From positions 3,374,265-3,421,810 of the forward strand of contig CP070758.1 of the NCBI GenBank assembly GCA_020348925.1: a stretch of 47,546 nt of DNA, written 5' to 3'. Below are positions 25,687-35,315 of the stretch, in pieces; position 1 is the stretch's first letter; each line of letters starts with the position of its first letter. This stretch comes from Gemmatimonadota bacterium (GTDB lineage: Bacteria > JBHIER01 > G020348925). A program made the translations under genes and the position numbers. A model generated the notes under the pieces. The model had not been told where the DNA came from and searched no databases. It saw nothing but the letters and a program-made list of their open reading frames with translations.

Positions 25687-26280
25687 TCAAAAGTCTCTCC
25701 CGAGTTGATATGCTCTTGCCAGATTTTTCAAGCGAACCGCCTCATCATGTTCAACCATCCCACCGAGAATCTCCATATCGGCCGCCTTCACGCCCACGCC
25801 AAGCAAGCGATCATTGAGCATGATCTGTCTCATGCTTTCTGCGATCCCGGTCTCCTCAAGATGCTCCACCGTGTGTCCTGCCGAACAGAGAACCAGAGCT
25901 TTCTCAATTTGTATCTTCGAAATGAGATGCTCGCCGTTTTCATAATAGTACGCATACCCATATGCCCAGACTCGATCGAACCACCCTTTCAGTTTAGCCG
26001 GACAATCGCTCCACCAGACGGGATATACAAAGACCAAAGCATCTGCTCTGTCGATTTTATCCTGCTCTCTCTTGACGTCTTGGGGAACTTGTGCATCGAC
26101 ATCCAAGGACGACTCACGAGTATATTGATCCAGATCCATATCGGTAACGAAATTCATTTCGTAGAGATCGCAGATTTCAAAGGTATGATTTGCGTCCCGT
26201 AATCCTTGGGTGAATACCTCGAGCACTTCCCATGTAAAAGATTTTTTGCTGGGATGGGCGAAAACAATATAGATATGCAT
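25687..26280 (-). CDS. Flavodoxin-fold NAD(P)H:quinone oxidoreductase family protein
   Basis: The ATG at 26280 has GGGAG upstream, giving 197 residues; the 45 extra codons of the longer frame look non-coding. It starts MHIYIVFAHPSKKSF, the Flavodoxin_2 first strand and phosphate loop. DALVFVYPVWWSDCPAKLKGW is the second FMN-binding region and ALVLCSAGHT the third. It should bind FMN or FAD and reduce quinones or nitro/azo compounds using NAD(P)H in the cytoplasm, a detoxification role. No operon partner is evident. Confidence 0.87.
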   Translation of the reverse strand: MHIYIVFAHPSKKSFTWEVLEVFTQGLRDANHTFEICDLYEMNFVTDMDLDQYTRESSLDVDAQVPQDVKREQDKIDRADALVFVYPVWWSDCPAKLKGWFDRVWAYGYAYYYENGEHLISKIQIEKALVLCSAGHTVEHLEETGIAESMRQIMLNDRLLGVGVKAADMEILGGMVEHDEAVRLKNLARAYQLGRDF

Positions 26281-26525
26281 GGCGATTTCTCCCTTTTGAT
26301 AGTGAGCAGAAGGAAGACTCTTGGGGACAAAATAGATGCCAATCGCGTATCCAGAGACGGTTTGACTCTGAGGTCGCAGAAAAACCATTACAGAAGAACA
26401 AACTTTTAGACACACCTTTGTGGCAATAGTTTCTCGGTCGAAAGGCGTGGCAAATCCTTGTCATGCCACGAAGAACGGACACTGTCTAACAGGAACTCAG
26501 GATATGTTGTGGAGACGCGAACCTC

Positions 26526-27068
26526 TTATCGAATATCTATGTATATATTGGGCTTATTTGTTTTTTTTATGAGACCACACCAGTTTTCCGGAAGTTCCTC
26601 TATGCCGGCAACTTTTTTAAATTTATCAAGTGCTAATGGAACAACTTCAAATTTAGCCTCGGTAAGAAGTCTCCCCTTTTCGTCCCGGGCTTCAGTTCGT
26701 ACCAACGCAAAATCCACATGAGTCCCCTCCTTCTCAATCCATCCTGAGAGTGAGAGGAGCTTCCCCTCATGGGCAGGCCGAACATATTTTATGTTCGCGG
26801 AGCGAAGTATCCAGAACACCTTCATCTCGCTCCGTAAAACAGTCGGAGTCCAAAATGCCATGCAATCGAGAGCGGTGTAGATCGCTCCTCCATGAGTGAT
26901 GCCGGGAAATCCGATCATGTAATTCGTGGGATTAAAAGTACCTATGAGGCGATCGTCATTATCCGGGTCCCGTTCAATTTCAATCTTCAATCCGTTGGGA
27001 TTCTCGTGCCCGCACCCGAAGCACACATTTTCCGGCAATAGAACTTTGTTCAATGTTTCATCTGCCAT
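26526..27068 (-). CDS. PaaI-like hotdog-fold thioesterase
   Basis: 180 residues from the ATG at 27068. The opening C-F-G-C-G-H-E-N-P-N-G-L is typical of a PaaI/YiiD-like hotdog subgroup. The central G-I-T-H-G-G-A-I-Y-T-A-L-D-C-M segment is the hotdog helix with the HGG turn that positions the acyl thioester. The strands with SANIKYVRPAHEGKLLSLSG close the sheet. It probably hydrolyses an acyl-CoA; the chain is unknown. The region after about residue 150 is an extra tail. The ribosome site is weak (GAGAG). Confidence 0.84.
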   Translation of the reverse strand: MADETLNKVLLPENVCFGCGHENPNGLKIEIERDPDNDDRLIGTFNPTNYMIGFPGITHGGAIYTALDCMAFWTPTVLRSEMKVFWILRSANIKYVRPAHEGKLLSLSGWIEKEGTHVDFALVRTEARDEKGRLLTEAKFEVVPLALDKFKKVAGIEELPENWCGLIKKTNKPNIYIDIR

Positions 27069-27235
27069 AATCTCTCGTAGTCTCAAAATTAGCTATGATA
27101 ATTGGTATAAGGAGACAACATAACATTTCTTATTTCGCTCGGCGATCATTCACTCTGCTTCTCAAACGGTCACTGGTTCAAAGCACATTAGGAAACGCAT
27201 TACCCAGATTCAATTGATCGTGAAAGGATTCTTCC

Positions 27236-28921
27236 TCAAGATGCTACCCTCGCAAGTTTCATGATAGCACGTCGCAGGCGCCGATGTTTGTCGAATAACC
27301 TTACAAAGTCGGATTCGCGGGGTCCGCCCTTCGCTCTGACGATCTTTACGAGCGCACGCTTCTTCTCAGGTTTCCAGCCGGAGAGTCCCGGCAATGTCAG
27401 GACGAGGGGGCTCCAACGTTCCCACGCCAGACGCTCACCAGCCGACCAATTCCGCAGGGTCCTGACTCCCAGAAGTTTCGCCGCCTCGCGCGACAGCGTC
27501 CGCACCCCCTTCTCCCGGTCGGACCCGAAACGCTCCGCCAACAGGCGGGAGATTTTCAGGCCGAGCTCTCCAATGGATATCTTCGCCAGGACATCCTGCC
27601 TTGTCTTGTCGAGATAAAGGAACATAGGTTCGGAGGAGAGCTTCTGCAGGGTCGCCAGGCTGGAGCGATGCCGGGGATTCCGGCGCAAGCACCGCAGCTC
27701 AGATCGAAGTATCCGGCGCACCTCCGGATCCTCGGGGCGGAAGCCGAGTTTATAGTAGAACCACCAGGCTCCGGACACGAGACCTTCTTTGTTGTCGTGT
27801 CCGAGCTGATATGGATCGATGGAGAAGGCAGTCGAACCAAAGAGGTGTCGCGCCATGGCCAGCACGCGCCCGAAGATTCGGGCGGCTTCGGCCCCCCGGT
27901 ACGTCTCGAAGACGTTGTAGGCGATCTCCGAGGAGCTGAACAGGGAGCTGGCGAGCACGTACCCGATAGGCACGCCGTTCTTTATGGTCAAAAAGCCGTA
28001 AACCGTCTCCAGGAGCAAACGCCGTTCAGGAATCTGACCGATACAGGCGAACTGGAGGCCCTGCCCGCAATCGACCAGCCTGACGTCGTTCATGTCACCG
28101 TAGGCGAAGGCGTCGAGGTCCCGGGCACGGGTGATCATGGCTTCCACAGCTGCATCGACCAATCGCTGACCTTCACCGGGTGAGAGAAAACGCACCCGAA
28201 GCGGTGGCCTTCGGATCTCCTGCCTCAGATTGGGTCGCGTCCGTGACAGAGGTTTGCTCTGATAGATGACAGGCATCCCGGGCAGTTTCGCACCTGTGCG
28301 TGTCGGCGTGCCCGGACCTGGGGCGAGCCGCATGAGGATGTCGAGATCCTCGTAAAGCTTCTCCCGGCTGAAGGAGCTTGCCCTCAGGGCCGCGAAGCGG
28401 CGGATCAGGAAGGCCGCGTCCGTTTCGCCGGGACCCTTCAAACGGTCGAGCCATTCCCTCGGTGAAAAGCTCAAACTGTCGAGAGAAGGATACTCGGAGT
28501 AGGGCAGAAGCATGACCAGCATATCGACCAGCTTTTGTTTGTTGGTGAACTCGGTCCAGTCGATGGTGAGGTTATCCGGGAACCGTTTGGCGAGCCAACA
28601 GGCCGTGGGCCAGAAGAAGCGGTAGTAAATGTCTGTGCCGACGATGCCCGTATCGGCCAGCTCTCGACGACGTAGGCGCAGGTCGCTACGCCTGGCAAAC
28701 ACAGCAAGCATGCGCTCCACATGTTCGAGAACAAACTTATTGTCAGGGTAAGCCTGCAGGAAAGAGAGTAACTCGTGGAGACGATAGACTTCCTTGGCTT
28801 TGTCCAACCGTTGGCGTTCGAGCTTTCCCAAGAGATCCAGCTTCCGCGTGGCGGCTCCGCAGCCGTAAGAATTCTTCATCTTCTCAAGCTGTCTCAAAAG
28901 GGTTGCTGCTTTCACTCCCAT
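27236..28921 (-). CDS. Large orphan protein with a GNAT-like core
   Basis: 561 residues; ATG after GGAGG with a 12-base gap. No signal peptide or membrane helix. The N-terminal 220 residues are mostly helical and basic. About 295-420 looks like a GNAT-type acetyltransferase fold: VYGFLTIKNGVPIGYVLASSLF as beta-4, IAYNVFETYRGAEAARIFGRVL as the helix-3 region, and AWWFYYKLGFRPED as the C-terminal arm. The glycine-rich acetyl-CoA loop is replaced by RGAEAAR, so activity is uncertain. The C-terminal 150 residues are Arg/Lys-rich. Similar uncharacterised proteins exist in other phyla. The gene is clearly richer in G+C than its neighbours, which may reflect transfer. A perfect palindrome lies 74 bases upstream. 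Confidence 0.75.
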   Translation of the reverse strand: MGVKAATLLRQLEKMKNSYGCGAATRKLDLLGKLERQRLDKAKEVYRLHELLSFLQAYPDNKFVLEHVERMLAVFARRSDLRLRRRELADTGIVGTDIYYRFFWPTACWLAKRFPDNLTIDWTEFTNKQKLVDMLVMLLPYSEYPSLDSLSFSPREWLDRLKGPGETDAAFLIRRFAALRASSFSREKLYEDLDILMRLAPGPGTPTRTGAKLPGMPVIYQSKPLSRTRPNLRQEIRRPPLRVRFLSPGEGQRLVDAAVEAMITRARDLDAFAYGDMNDVRLVDCGQGLQFACIGQIPERRLLLETVYGFLTIKNGVPIGYVLASSLFSSSEIAYNVFETYRGAEAARIFGRVLAMARHLFGSTAFSIDPYQLGHDNKEGLVSGAWWFYYKLGFRPEDPEVRRILRSELRCLRRNPRHRSSLATLQKLSSEPMFLYLDKTRQDVLAKISIGELGLKISRLLAERFGSDREKGVRTLSREAAKLLGVRTLRNWSAGERLAWERWSPLVLTLPGLSGWKPEKKRALVKIVRAKGGPRESDFVRLFDKHRRLRRAIMKLARVAS

Positions 28922-28994
28922 GACAAGTCACTTCCTCCACCGTGCGTCTCTCTGTATGGTATTTGTCAGTCTGATGGGTGATTCCCAAATTCCA

Positions 28995-29026
28995 AAATTA
29001 TAACGGTTCTAAAACCGTTATAATTT
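28995..29026. promoter_or_regulatory. Perfect 14-base inverted repeat, operator or terminator
   Basis: AAATTATAACGGTT (28995-29008) and AACCGTTATAATTT (29013-29026) pair perfectly around CTAA. It lies 74 bases upstream of the 561-residue orphan and about 150 bases after the dockerin protein. On the minus strand the stem ends in ATTTT, so it could be an A/T-rich terminator for the dockerin gene. Its 32-base symmetry would also suit a dimeric repressor of the orphan gene. Confidence 0.5.
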
Positions 29027-29173
29027 CTATTCAGGAGTCTATTAAAGACAATATATGGCTTACCAGAAATCCTGTCAAGTCATTTTCCATATGCACATTG
29101 GCCGGGGATTTCCTTGACAATCTTCAATCTTTCTCAGTCCAACCGCTACAGCAGAAAGGAGAACATGGGACTG

Positions 29174-30882
29174 CTATCGAATATCTAATATCTTCATTAT
29201 TTCAGGGGTGCGTTTGACCCCGCTTGCCTCCGGGACACACTCGCTGATGCCCAGAATCACGTTTACAATACCCAATACATCAAGGACATCAATGTCGCCG
29301 TTCCCGTCACAGTCTGCCCGGTCAAGGGCATCTCCGACCAAAGGATCCCTTTCCAGGACATGACGAACCACGGCCAGCACGTCCAGGACATCGATGGCTC
29401 CGTCATTGTTGACATCGCCCCTTCTCTCCTCGGGCATTCCGGCAATGGACACCGACAATGCATTCGACCACTCACTCTCATTACCGTTACCGTCTTTTGC
29501 CCTTACTTTCATCTCGTATAACCCCGCTTCACTCCATATGTGCAGCGCGTTCACCTGAGCTCCCGAAGCATACGGTCCCAGCCAGCCGCTGTCGGTTCCG
29601 TCGCCCCAGTCGAAGAGATAGTAAACATCATCACCTTCAGGATCCCCCGTGCTGCTGGTGTACATATACTCCGTATCTATCCCGCCGGAGGATGATCCGT
29701 CCGGTGTCCCAGGTGTATCAGGTGCCTGATTCTCCGGAGTAGTACCGGCGTCTCGAACACATCGGACGTAGTTGTAAATGCGAACGGCGTCGCCCTGAGG
29801 ACCGTGGCCGGTGGAGTAGTCAGCCGGATCGCCGGCCTTGGGATCGCTTCGCTGGGCGCCGGCGCCGTGCACGTCCTGCCACTGTCCGTTCATGTAGCCC
29901 ATGGCCCGGCCGAAAGCGACGTAAGCCGCATTCCCGCCTTCCTGTCCCGTGCGGGTACTGGCTTGGGTCGTACCGGTCCAATAGCATGGATAATCCGTTT
30001 GTCCGGCTTCGTTAATAATCAAGGTGACATTAAATACCGGATCGATGGCAGCCGAACTTGTGGTTGACGGTGACCGGGTATAATCGACAATACTCTGCAG
30101 TTGCTTGGCATTGGGCAGACGCCAATCGTTATAGCCGGCCAGTATTAAGCTCTCAGCATAATTGAGGGCTTCCTGCCAGTTATAACCATGTTCGTCGTCT
30201 GCTTTCTGCCACATCAGTCCCGTGGCCCTATCTGTGACGGTCCCGTCGCCGTTATCTAAGAAGTCGTTCTGACCGTAACCGGAGTTGCCCCGCACATAGC
30301 GCACGAACTGCTCCATCTCTCCGCCACCGGGAAACTCCCTGCCGTAACCCTTGATCCGCCCGTCGGCGAAGTTGACGCCGAAAGTCGTCGCACTGCCGCC
30401 CATGGTCGTCGAGACGTATTCCGTGCTCGACCAGTACTGGGCGTCGATGATCCGCTCTCCGGGCCGCTGGGATCGGTGCCGCTGAACAGGATCAGCAAGT
30501 ACAGCTCCTTGATGGACGGCAGCCGCCAGTCGGTATACCCGGCCAGGCTGAATGTCGAGGCTCCAGCCACGGCTTCACTGAAAATCACTTTCTCTCCCGG
30601 AGTCTTCTGCCACATCAGGCCGGTATTGAGGTCCGTCACGGTGCCGTCGCCGTTATCCTGATAGGACGGTTGCGTCCCATAGTACTGGGCATCCTGCCCA
30701 TAGAAGGACTGTCCTGACTGAGGGCAGACCATCTCGGTAATCGTGTTATAGCATGCACCTTGATCGGTATCGACGATGAGATACTCTTCGGCCCAGACCT
30801 TCTGTGATTGGAAACATGTGGGGGGATTGCCCAAGAGAATAACTACTCCGGTGAGTAGTACGTGAAAAAGCTTTCCTTTCAT
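29174..30882 (-). pseudogene. Frameshifted exported protein: two Lcl/DUF1566 domains, PKD-like domain, type I dockerin
   Basis: The gene begins at 30882 (ATG, AAGGAT upstream) with a signal peptide and a first Lcl/DUF1566 unit (NGDGTVTDLNTGLMWQKT, AGYTDWRLPSIKELY). The frame is lost near 30452-30465, just after FSGTDPSG; reading resumes in another frame at RIIDAQYWSSTEY and runs to 29174. The second part has a second Lcl unit (DRATGLMWQKA, YNDWRLPNAKQL), a PKD-like domain (FDWGDGTDSG) and a dockerin with two calcium loops (GDVNNDGAIDVLDV, ADCDGNGDIDVLDV). In related proteins I recall extra residues between GTDPSG and RIIDAQ, so an out-of-frame deletion there is likely. Dockerin suggests cell-surface anchoring. 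A sequencing error is the alternative. Confidence 0.78.
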
Positions 30883-30937
30883 GTTTTTATCCTTTTTTGA
30901 ATTTCGTCACTGTCGCATCACATTTCCTGCTCATCTT

Positions 30938-31081
30938 CTAAGACGTCGCACGCCAAAAAACCTTATTGCGAGCAAGCCGGAAGCAGGCATTTCGTACCTT
31001 TTCCCGATGCTGCTCAACCAAAGTTTTGAAGGCGCCCACCTGACCCGCCTTGATGTTTTCCAGTAATTCTTGTTCTTCCAT
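30938..31081 (-). pseudogene. 5' stump of a second ECF sigma factor gene
   Basis: An ATG at 31081 starts a 47-codon frame ending at TAG (30940-30938). The first 40 residues are those of an ECF sigma factor N-terminus: ELLENIKAG, then GAFKTLVEQHREKV, then NACFRLARNK, equivalent to region 2.1. After that the match breaks off into VFWRATS and a stop. In another frame VLEDEQEM follows, perhaps a relic of region 2.2. Regions 2.3-4 are absent before the Lcl gene at 30882. It is too short to work as a sigma factor. It lies just after an STN-type TonB receptor, a class often controlled by ECF sigma/FecR pairs. Confidence 0.62.
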
Positions 31082-31301
31082 AGATTGTCCAGTTATACCT
31101 CATGCAAAGAAAACGGGCCGTGAAATATTGCGAATGAAAAATACCAATCAAAGGAACATCATTTTAATGACAATATCCGTCTCCAACAATATAAACTTAA
31201 AAAGCGGGTATACCAGAACGATATTATTATTGAGGTTTTGGAATAGAAAGAGAGAAGCTACTTCATTTTGTAAAAATGAAGAATAGGACTATGAATCGAA
31301 A

Positions 31302-33956
31302 TCAATGATCCCAGGTCCAGCTTATCCCAACAGAGGGCAGCAGGCGAAACCAGTATTCGGGCTCTTCGACCAGAATATAGCCTTTTCTTGAATTCCAATA
31401 CCAATTATAATCAAAGTTTCTCACATTGCCGTGGTCGTAGAGATTGATAAACGTCAGAAAAGCCGATATGCGTCCCTTGGAGGTGTAGAAATGGCGATTG
31501 ATTTTCAGGTCCAGGCGGTGGTAGGAGGGATAGGTGGCACCGTTAAAATCTTCGGTGGTCTCATAATAGACAGTACTGCCGTCCGGCAGCTGCTCCGATT
31601 TGATAACCCGTGAGGTATAGGGCCAGCCCGTGTGGTACTGCCACGAGAGGTTGAAATGCCAGTTTCGATTTGGCCTGAAGTTGAGATCAAAGTAAATGGT
31701 GTGACACTGATCGTATTTCCCGGGATATTCACCGGCATCCTCCGTGTACACAATTCCCTCAAACTCCAGACTTTCGATATCCTCCACCACCTTCGCCAGT
31801 CCATAACTGGCCCACCATGACCATTTTCCGCCGCGGTCGTATTTCAGATAGGTCTCTATCCCTTTCGCCCGCGCGTTTTTTACGTTAAGCCTGAAGCGAT
31901 CGTACTGCAGCTCGGGGAAGAATTCGATGTCATTCGACCAGTTTCTGAAATCCGGACGGAGGTCGGACAAACGTTTATGGTAACCCTCCAACCGGAGATG
32001 TAGTCCGTTTTTGAAAAGATGCTCGAAGCCCGAAACCCAGTGTTCGGCGAGAGAGGCTGGATGGAATGAATCTTCTCCCTCTTCAACGCGGATCTGGTGA
32101 ATGCCCTCGCTCTGATAAAAATATCCCCACCCCCCCCGCAGGAACGTCCCTTCTCCCAGAGCATATACGATATTAAAACGCGGACTGTAAAATAGGTCGT
32201 CGGCATATGACGTCCGGTCGTACCGCAGACCGAGCTCCGCCGTCAGGGGAGAAAATTTGCTGACCCGAGGGGCCACATATGCGCTGATTCTGCTCCCTGA
32301 AGGATGAATATCTACACTGGTCACATCTTCGCTATCCAACGAAGCATCACGGTACAGGTACTTCACACTGTCATAGTCGTAGTCACCATTGAGCCCTTTC
32401 AGATCGAAACCCCACTTCAAGACCAACCGATCTGAGATCCCCAGATTCCAATCCTGCTTCAGACCGAACACGTTAAAGTGCCTCTCGTCCAACACGGTAA
32501 AATCCAGGTCGGAATTATCTCCAAGATAACCTATCCCCTCCCTACGGCTCGTCATCCTGGTGTATGATCCAACGGTCCGCACAAACAGGTTCTTGTTCGG
32601 AACAGACACTAACGTCAGCCATGCGAAGGTATTGTCGTACGACGTGTCATCAACATCATCATCGTCTTCCGTAAAACTCACTCTATCGCCGGCATGAAGC
32701 AGATTGGCCGAAAGGGTGTGTATATCGCTCAGCCGATATTCCGTCTTGCCCAGGATGTCATAGTACGTCGGGCTGGGTTGGTTCTCCTCACCCATGAGAT
32801 CCAGGACAATATCGAGATATCCCCTCCGGGCCGAGAAGAGCCACGCCCCCCGGTTATTGCTGAAGGTCCCCTCAGACATCGCTCGCGCGTTCATGAAGCT
32901 GATACCCAGGGCGCTTCTTCTACGTCCTTCCGTTGCCCTTTTCAACTTCATATTGAAGACACCGCTCATCCGATCGCCGTATTCGGCCGTGAAGCTGCCG
33001 GTCAAAAGATCGATACCCTCAACTGCTTCCACATCGACGATACTGAGAGCTCCCCCCTCGATATCTTTCAGATGAAAAGGCTCATAGAGCTCCAAACCGT
33101 CGATAAGAACCAGAACCTGATCGTGCTCCCCGCCGCGAACGGTAAATTTCGCCGAGAAGTCGCTGGATGAAATACCTGGAAGCCGCGCAATGGCCCGATA
33201 GGTATCCTCACCCCAAGCCATGATCTGAATATCCTCATGGGTTAAGGTTTGCCGGGAAGGAGGGACATTTCCCATTATTGTAAACTGGCTTGGAGTGACT
33301 ACGATCTCGTTCAACGAGATGATATCCGGTTCCAATTCAACAGTAATTTCTATTTCGTCTTTCTTGAAAAGAACGATAGTATCGATTTGTTGGCTTTTAT
33401 ACCCGATGTATGAAAACCGCAACGAGTACACTCCATGACGCAGAAAAGGGATAGTGAAATACCCATCCGGATCTGTCGTTCCCCCTTTGCTTGTTCCTAA
33501 AACGAGTATGTTCGCTCCAATAAGCGGTTCTCCCGTGGCACCATCGAGTACTCGTCCCGTTATGGTTCCCTCTTTCGGAAACGTTTTTTCGTAAGCAGGT
33601 TCGATGACCATCCGGCCGTCATCCAAAACGGACAACTCTGTCCTTGTCATGTCGAGAAGGCGAAGCAATACATTGAAGATGATCTCGTTTTCCTCTCTCA
33701 GATATACTTTGGTATCTGAGGGAATCTGACTTCTGTCGTAATAGAATTGAACCTCTCCTTTCTCGGCTAACATATGCAACGCTTGTTCGAAAGAGATGTT
33801 ATCGAAATCAAAAGAAGCTTTCTTCAAGAGTGATTCCAGAATCTTCCGGTTATCGTGTCGGTTTCCATACGAGTGCGATTCCTGAGAGGAAATTGATGTA
33901 TGAACAATGACCAGCAAGAATAAAGTAACACAAAGAGCAGCAACATCTTTTTTCAT
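31302..33956 (-). CDS. TonB-dependent receptor with STN signalling domain
   Basis: The ATG at 33956 has GAGG five bases upstream, giving 884 residues; 67 extra codons in the longer frame look non-coding. After a signal peptide (about 1-24) comes an STN domain (about 45-110, FDFDNISFEQALHML), which in FecA-like proteins contacts an anti-sigma factor. A carboxypeptidase-regulatory-like domain follows (about 118-205, ITGRVLDGATGEPLIGANI), then a plug with EIVVTPSQF and FTVRGGEHDQVLVLIDG, and a barrel with many Tyr/Trp strands to the C-terminus. The substrate is unknown. No FecR homologue is nearby, and the adjacent ECF sigma gene is only a stump, so signalling may be lost or supplied elsewhere. 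Confidence 0.9.
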   Translation of the reverse strand: MKKDVAALCVTLFLLVIVHTSISSQESHSYGNRHDNRKILESLLKKASFDFDNISFEQALHMLAEKGEVQFYYDRSQIPSDTKVYLREENEIIFNVLLRLLDMTRTELSVLDDGRMVIEPAYEKTFPKEGTITGRVLDGATGEPLIGANILVLGTSKGGTTDPDGYFTIPFLRHGVYSLRFSYIGYKSQQIDTIVLFKKDEIEITVELEPDIISLNEIVVTPSQFTIMGNVPPSRQTLTHEDIQIMAWGEDTYRAIARLPGISSSDFSAKFTVRGGEHDQVLVLIDGLELYEPFHLKDIEGGALSIVDVEAVEGIDLLTGSFTAEYGDRMSGVFNMKLKRATEGRRRSALGISFMNARAMSEGTFSNNRGAWLFSARRGYLDIVLDLMGEENQPSPTYYDILGKTEYRLSDIHTLSANLLHAGDRVSFTEDDDDVDDTSYDNTFAWLTLVSVPNKNLFVRTVGSYTRMTSRREGIGYLGDNSDLDFTVLDERHFNVFGLKQDWNLGISDRLVLKWGFDLKGLNGDYDYDSVKYLYRDASLDSEDVTSVDIHPSGSRISAYVAPRVSKFSPLTAELGLRYDRTSYADDLFYSPRFNIVYALGEGTFLRGGWGYFYQSEGIHQIRVEEGEDSFHPASLAEHWVSGFEHLFKNGLHLRLEGYHKRLSDLRPDFRNWSNDIEFFPELQYDRFRLNVKNARAKGIETYLKYDRGGKWSWWASYGLAKVVEDIESLEFEGIVYTEDAGEYPGKYDQCHTIYFDLNFRPNRNWHFNLSWQYHTGWPYTSRVIKSEQLPDGSTVYYETTEDFNGATYPSYHRLDLKINRHFYTSKGRISAFLTFINLYDHGNVRNFDYNWYWNSRKGYILVEEPEYWFRLLPSVGISWTWDH

Positions 33957-34187
33957 GAGAACCTCGCTGAATCGGATACAACGTCCAAACCGTACGTGTG
34001 AACGAATTAGATCCTTTGACAGCACTTTTGGGGGAATGGTTTCATCCCGGTGGGAATGGAACCGGAAAGAATTGTTGCCAAAGGGTGTAAGGTTTCTCCT
34101 GTTCGACCGACTAAATGGTGAGTAAAAAAACGAGATTTTACTCGGTTCCATTTCCACAGGAGTTTTGAGAATGAGGAGGTGGTTATA

Positions 34188-35315
34188 ATGAAGTTGGCGT
34201 TTCTTGTTACGTTGCTGTTTGCCGTGGGGGCATTGGCTATTGCCATCGAGCGCCCCAAAAACAGTACCAATCCAAAGGCCATCGGTTTGACTGCGGAATA
34301 TGACAATTTGCGTACGGCTACTTTCGCCGGTGGATGTTTTTGGTGTGTGGAAGCCGATTTCGAAAAAGTAGAGGGTGTGGTTGAGGTTATATCCGGCTAT
34401 ACAGGGGGAAACAAGGACAACCCGACTTACGAGGAGGTCTCAGCGGGAGAGACCGGTCATGTGGAGGCGATTCAGGTTCTCTACGATCCACAAAAAGTTT
34501 CGTATAGGCAACTCCTCGATGTCTTCTGGCAGCATGTTGATCCGACCGATCCGGGCGGGCAATTCGTCGATAGAGGGGAACAGTACCGGAGCGTCATCTT
34601 CTACCACGACGAGGACCAGAAGCGTCTGGCCGAGGAAACCAAAATGGAGCTGACACAATCAGGCCGTTTCGACAAAACCATTGTTACTGAAATAGTGAAG
34701 TTTACCGAGTTTTACAGGGCCGAGGATTATCACCAGGACTACTACAAGACGAACGGACTTCGTTACAAATTTTACAGGTGGAATTCCGGACGCGATCAAT
34801 TTTTAAAGAAGGTCTGGGGTGATGACAAATCGGAGGCCGCGCTCCTTTCGAACACAACCGGATATTCGAAACCGAGTGACGAAATTTTACGCGAAAAGCT
34901 CACACTCTTACAGTACAAGGTGACCCAGCGCGACGGGACAGAACCTGCCTTTCATAATGAATACTGGGACAACGGAGAGGAAGGAATCTATGTGGACGTG
35001 GTCTCGGGTGAACCGATTTTCAGTTCACTGGACAAATATGAATCCGGTAGCGGCTGGCCCAGTTTCACCCAGCCCCTGGAGCCTGGAAACATTGTGCAGA
35101 AGGAGGACCGAAAACTTTTCGCTGTTCGTACCGAGGTGCGCAGCAAACACGGCGATTCCCACCTCGGACATGTATTTCCAGATGGTCCGCCGCCCACGGG
35201 TCTGAGGTACTGTCTCAACTCAGCCGCCCTTCGATTCATTCCCGCGGAGGACCTTGAGCGGGAGGGCTATGGTGAGTACGCCCACCTCTTTTCGACAGAA
35301 ATGGTTTTAGACTAA
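34188..35315 (+). CDS. msrAB: Exported bifunctional peptide methionine sulfoxide reductase MsrA-MsrB
   Basis: The ATG at 34188 is eight bases after AGGAGGT, giving 375 residues. A signal peptide (about 1-22) sends it to the periplasm. MsrA (about 42-200) has catalytic C50 in GGCFWC and [13 protein letters not shown] and H-x-D-Y-Y. MsrB (about 245-365) has [14 protein letters not shown] and catalytic Cys in RYCLNS. The zinc CxxC pairs of classical MsrB are absent, and the GCGWPSF resolving cysteine of PilB-type enzymes is Ser here, so another thiol must resolve the sulfenic acid. It repairs both methionine sulfoxide diastereomers in envelope proteins. It is divergent from the STN receptor gene. 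Confidence 0.94.
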   Translation: MKLAFLVTLLFAVGALAIAIERPKNSTNPKAIGLTAEYDNLRTATFAGGCFWCVEADFEKVEGVVEVISGYTGGNKDNPTYEEVSAGETGHVEAIQVLYDPQKVSYRQLLDVFWQHVDPTDPGGQFVDRGEQYRSVIFYHDEDQKRLAEETKMELTQSGRFDKTIVTEIVKFTEFYRAEDYHQDYYKTNGLRYKFYRWNSGRDQFLKKVWGDDKSEAALLSNTTGYSKPSDEILREKLTLLQYKVTQRDGTEPAFHNEYWDNGEEGIYVDVVSGEPIFSSLDKYESGSGWPSFTQPLEPGNIVQKEDRKLFAVRTEVRSKHGDSHLGHVFPDGPPPTGLRYCLNSAALRFIPAEDLEREGYGEYAHLFSTEMVLD

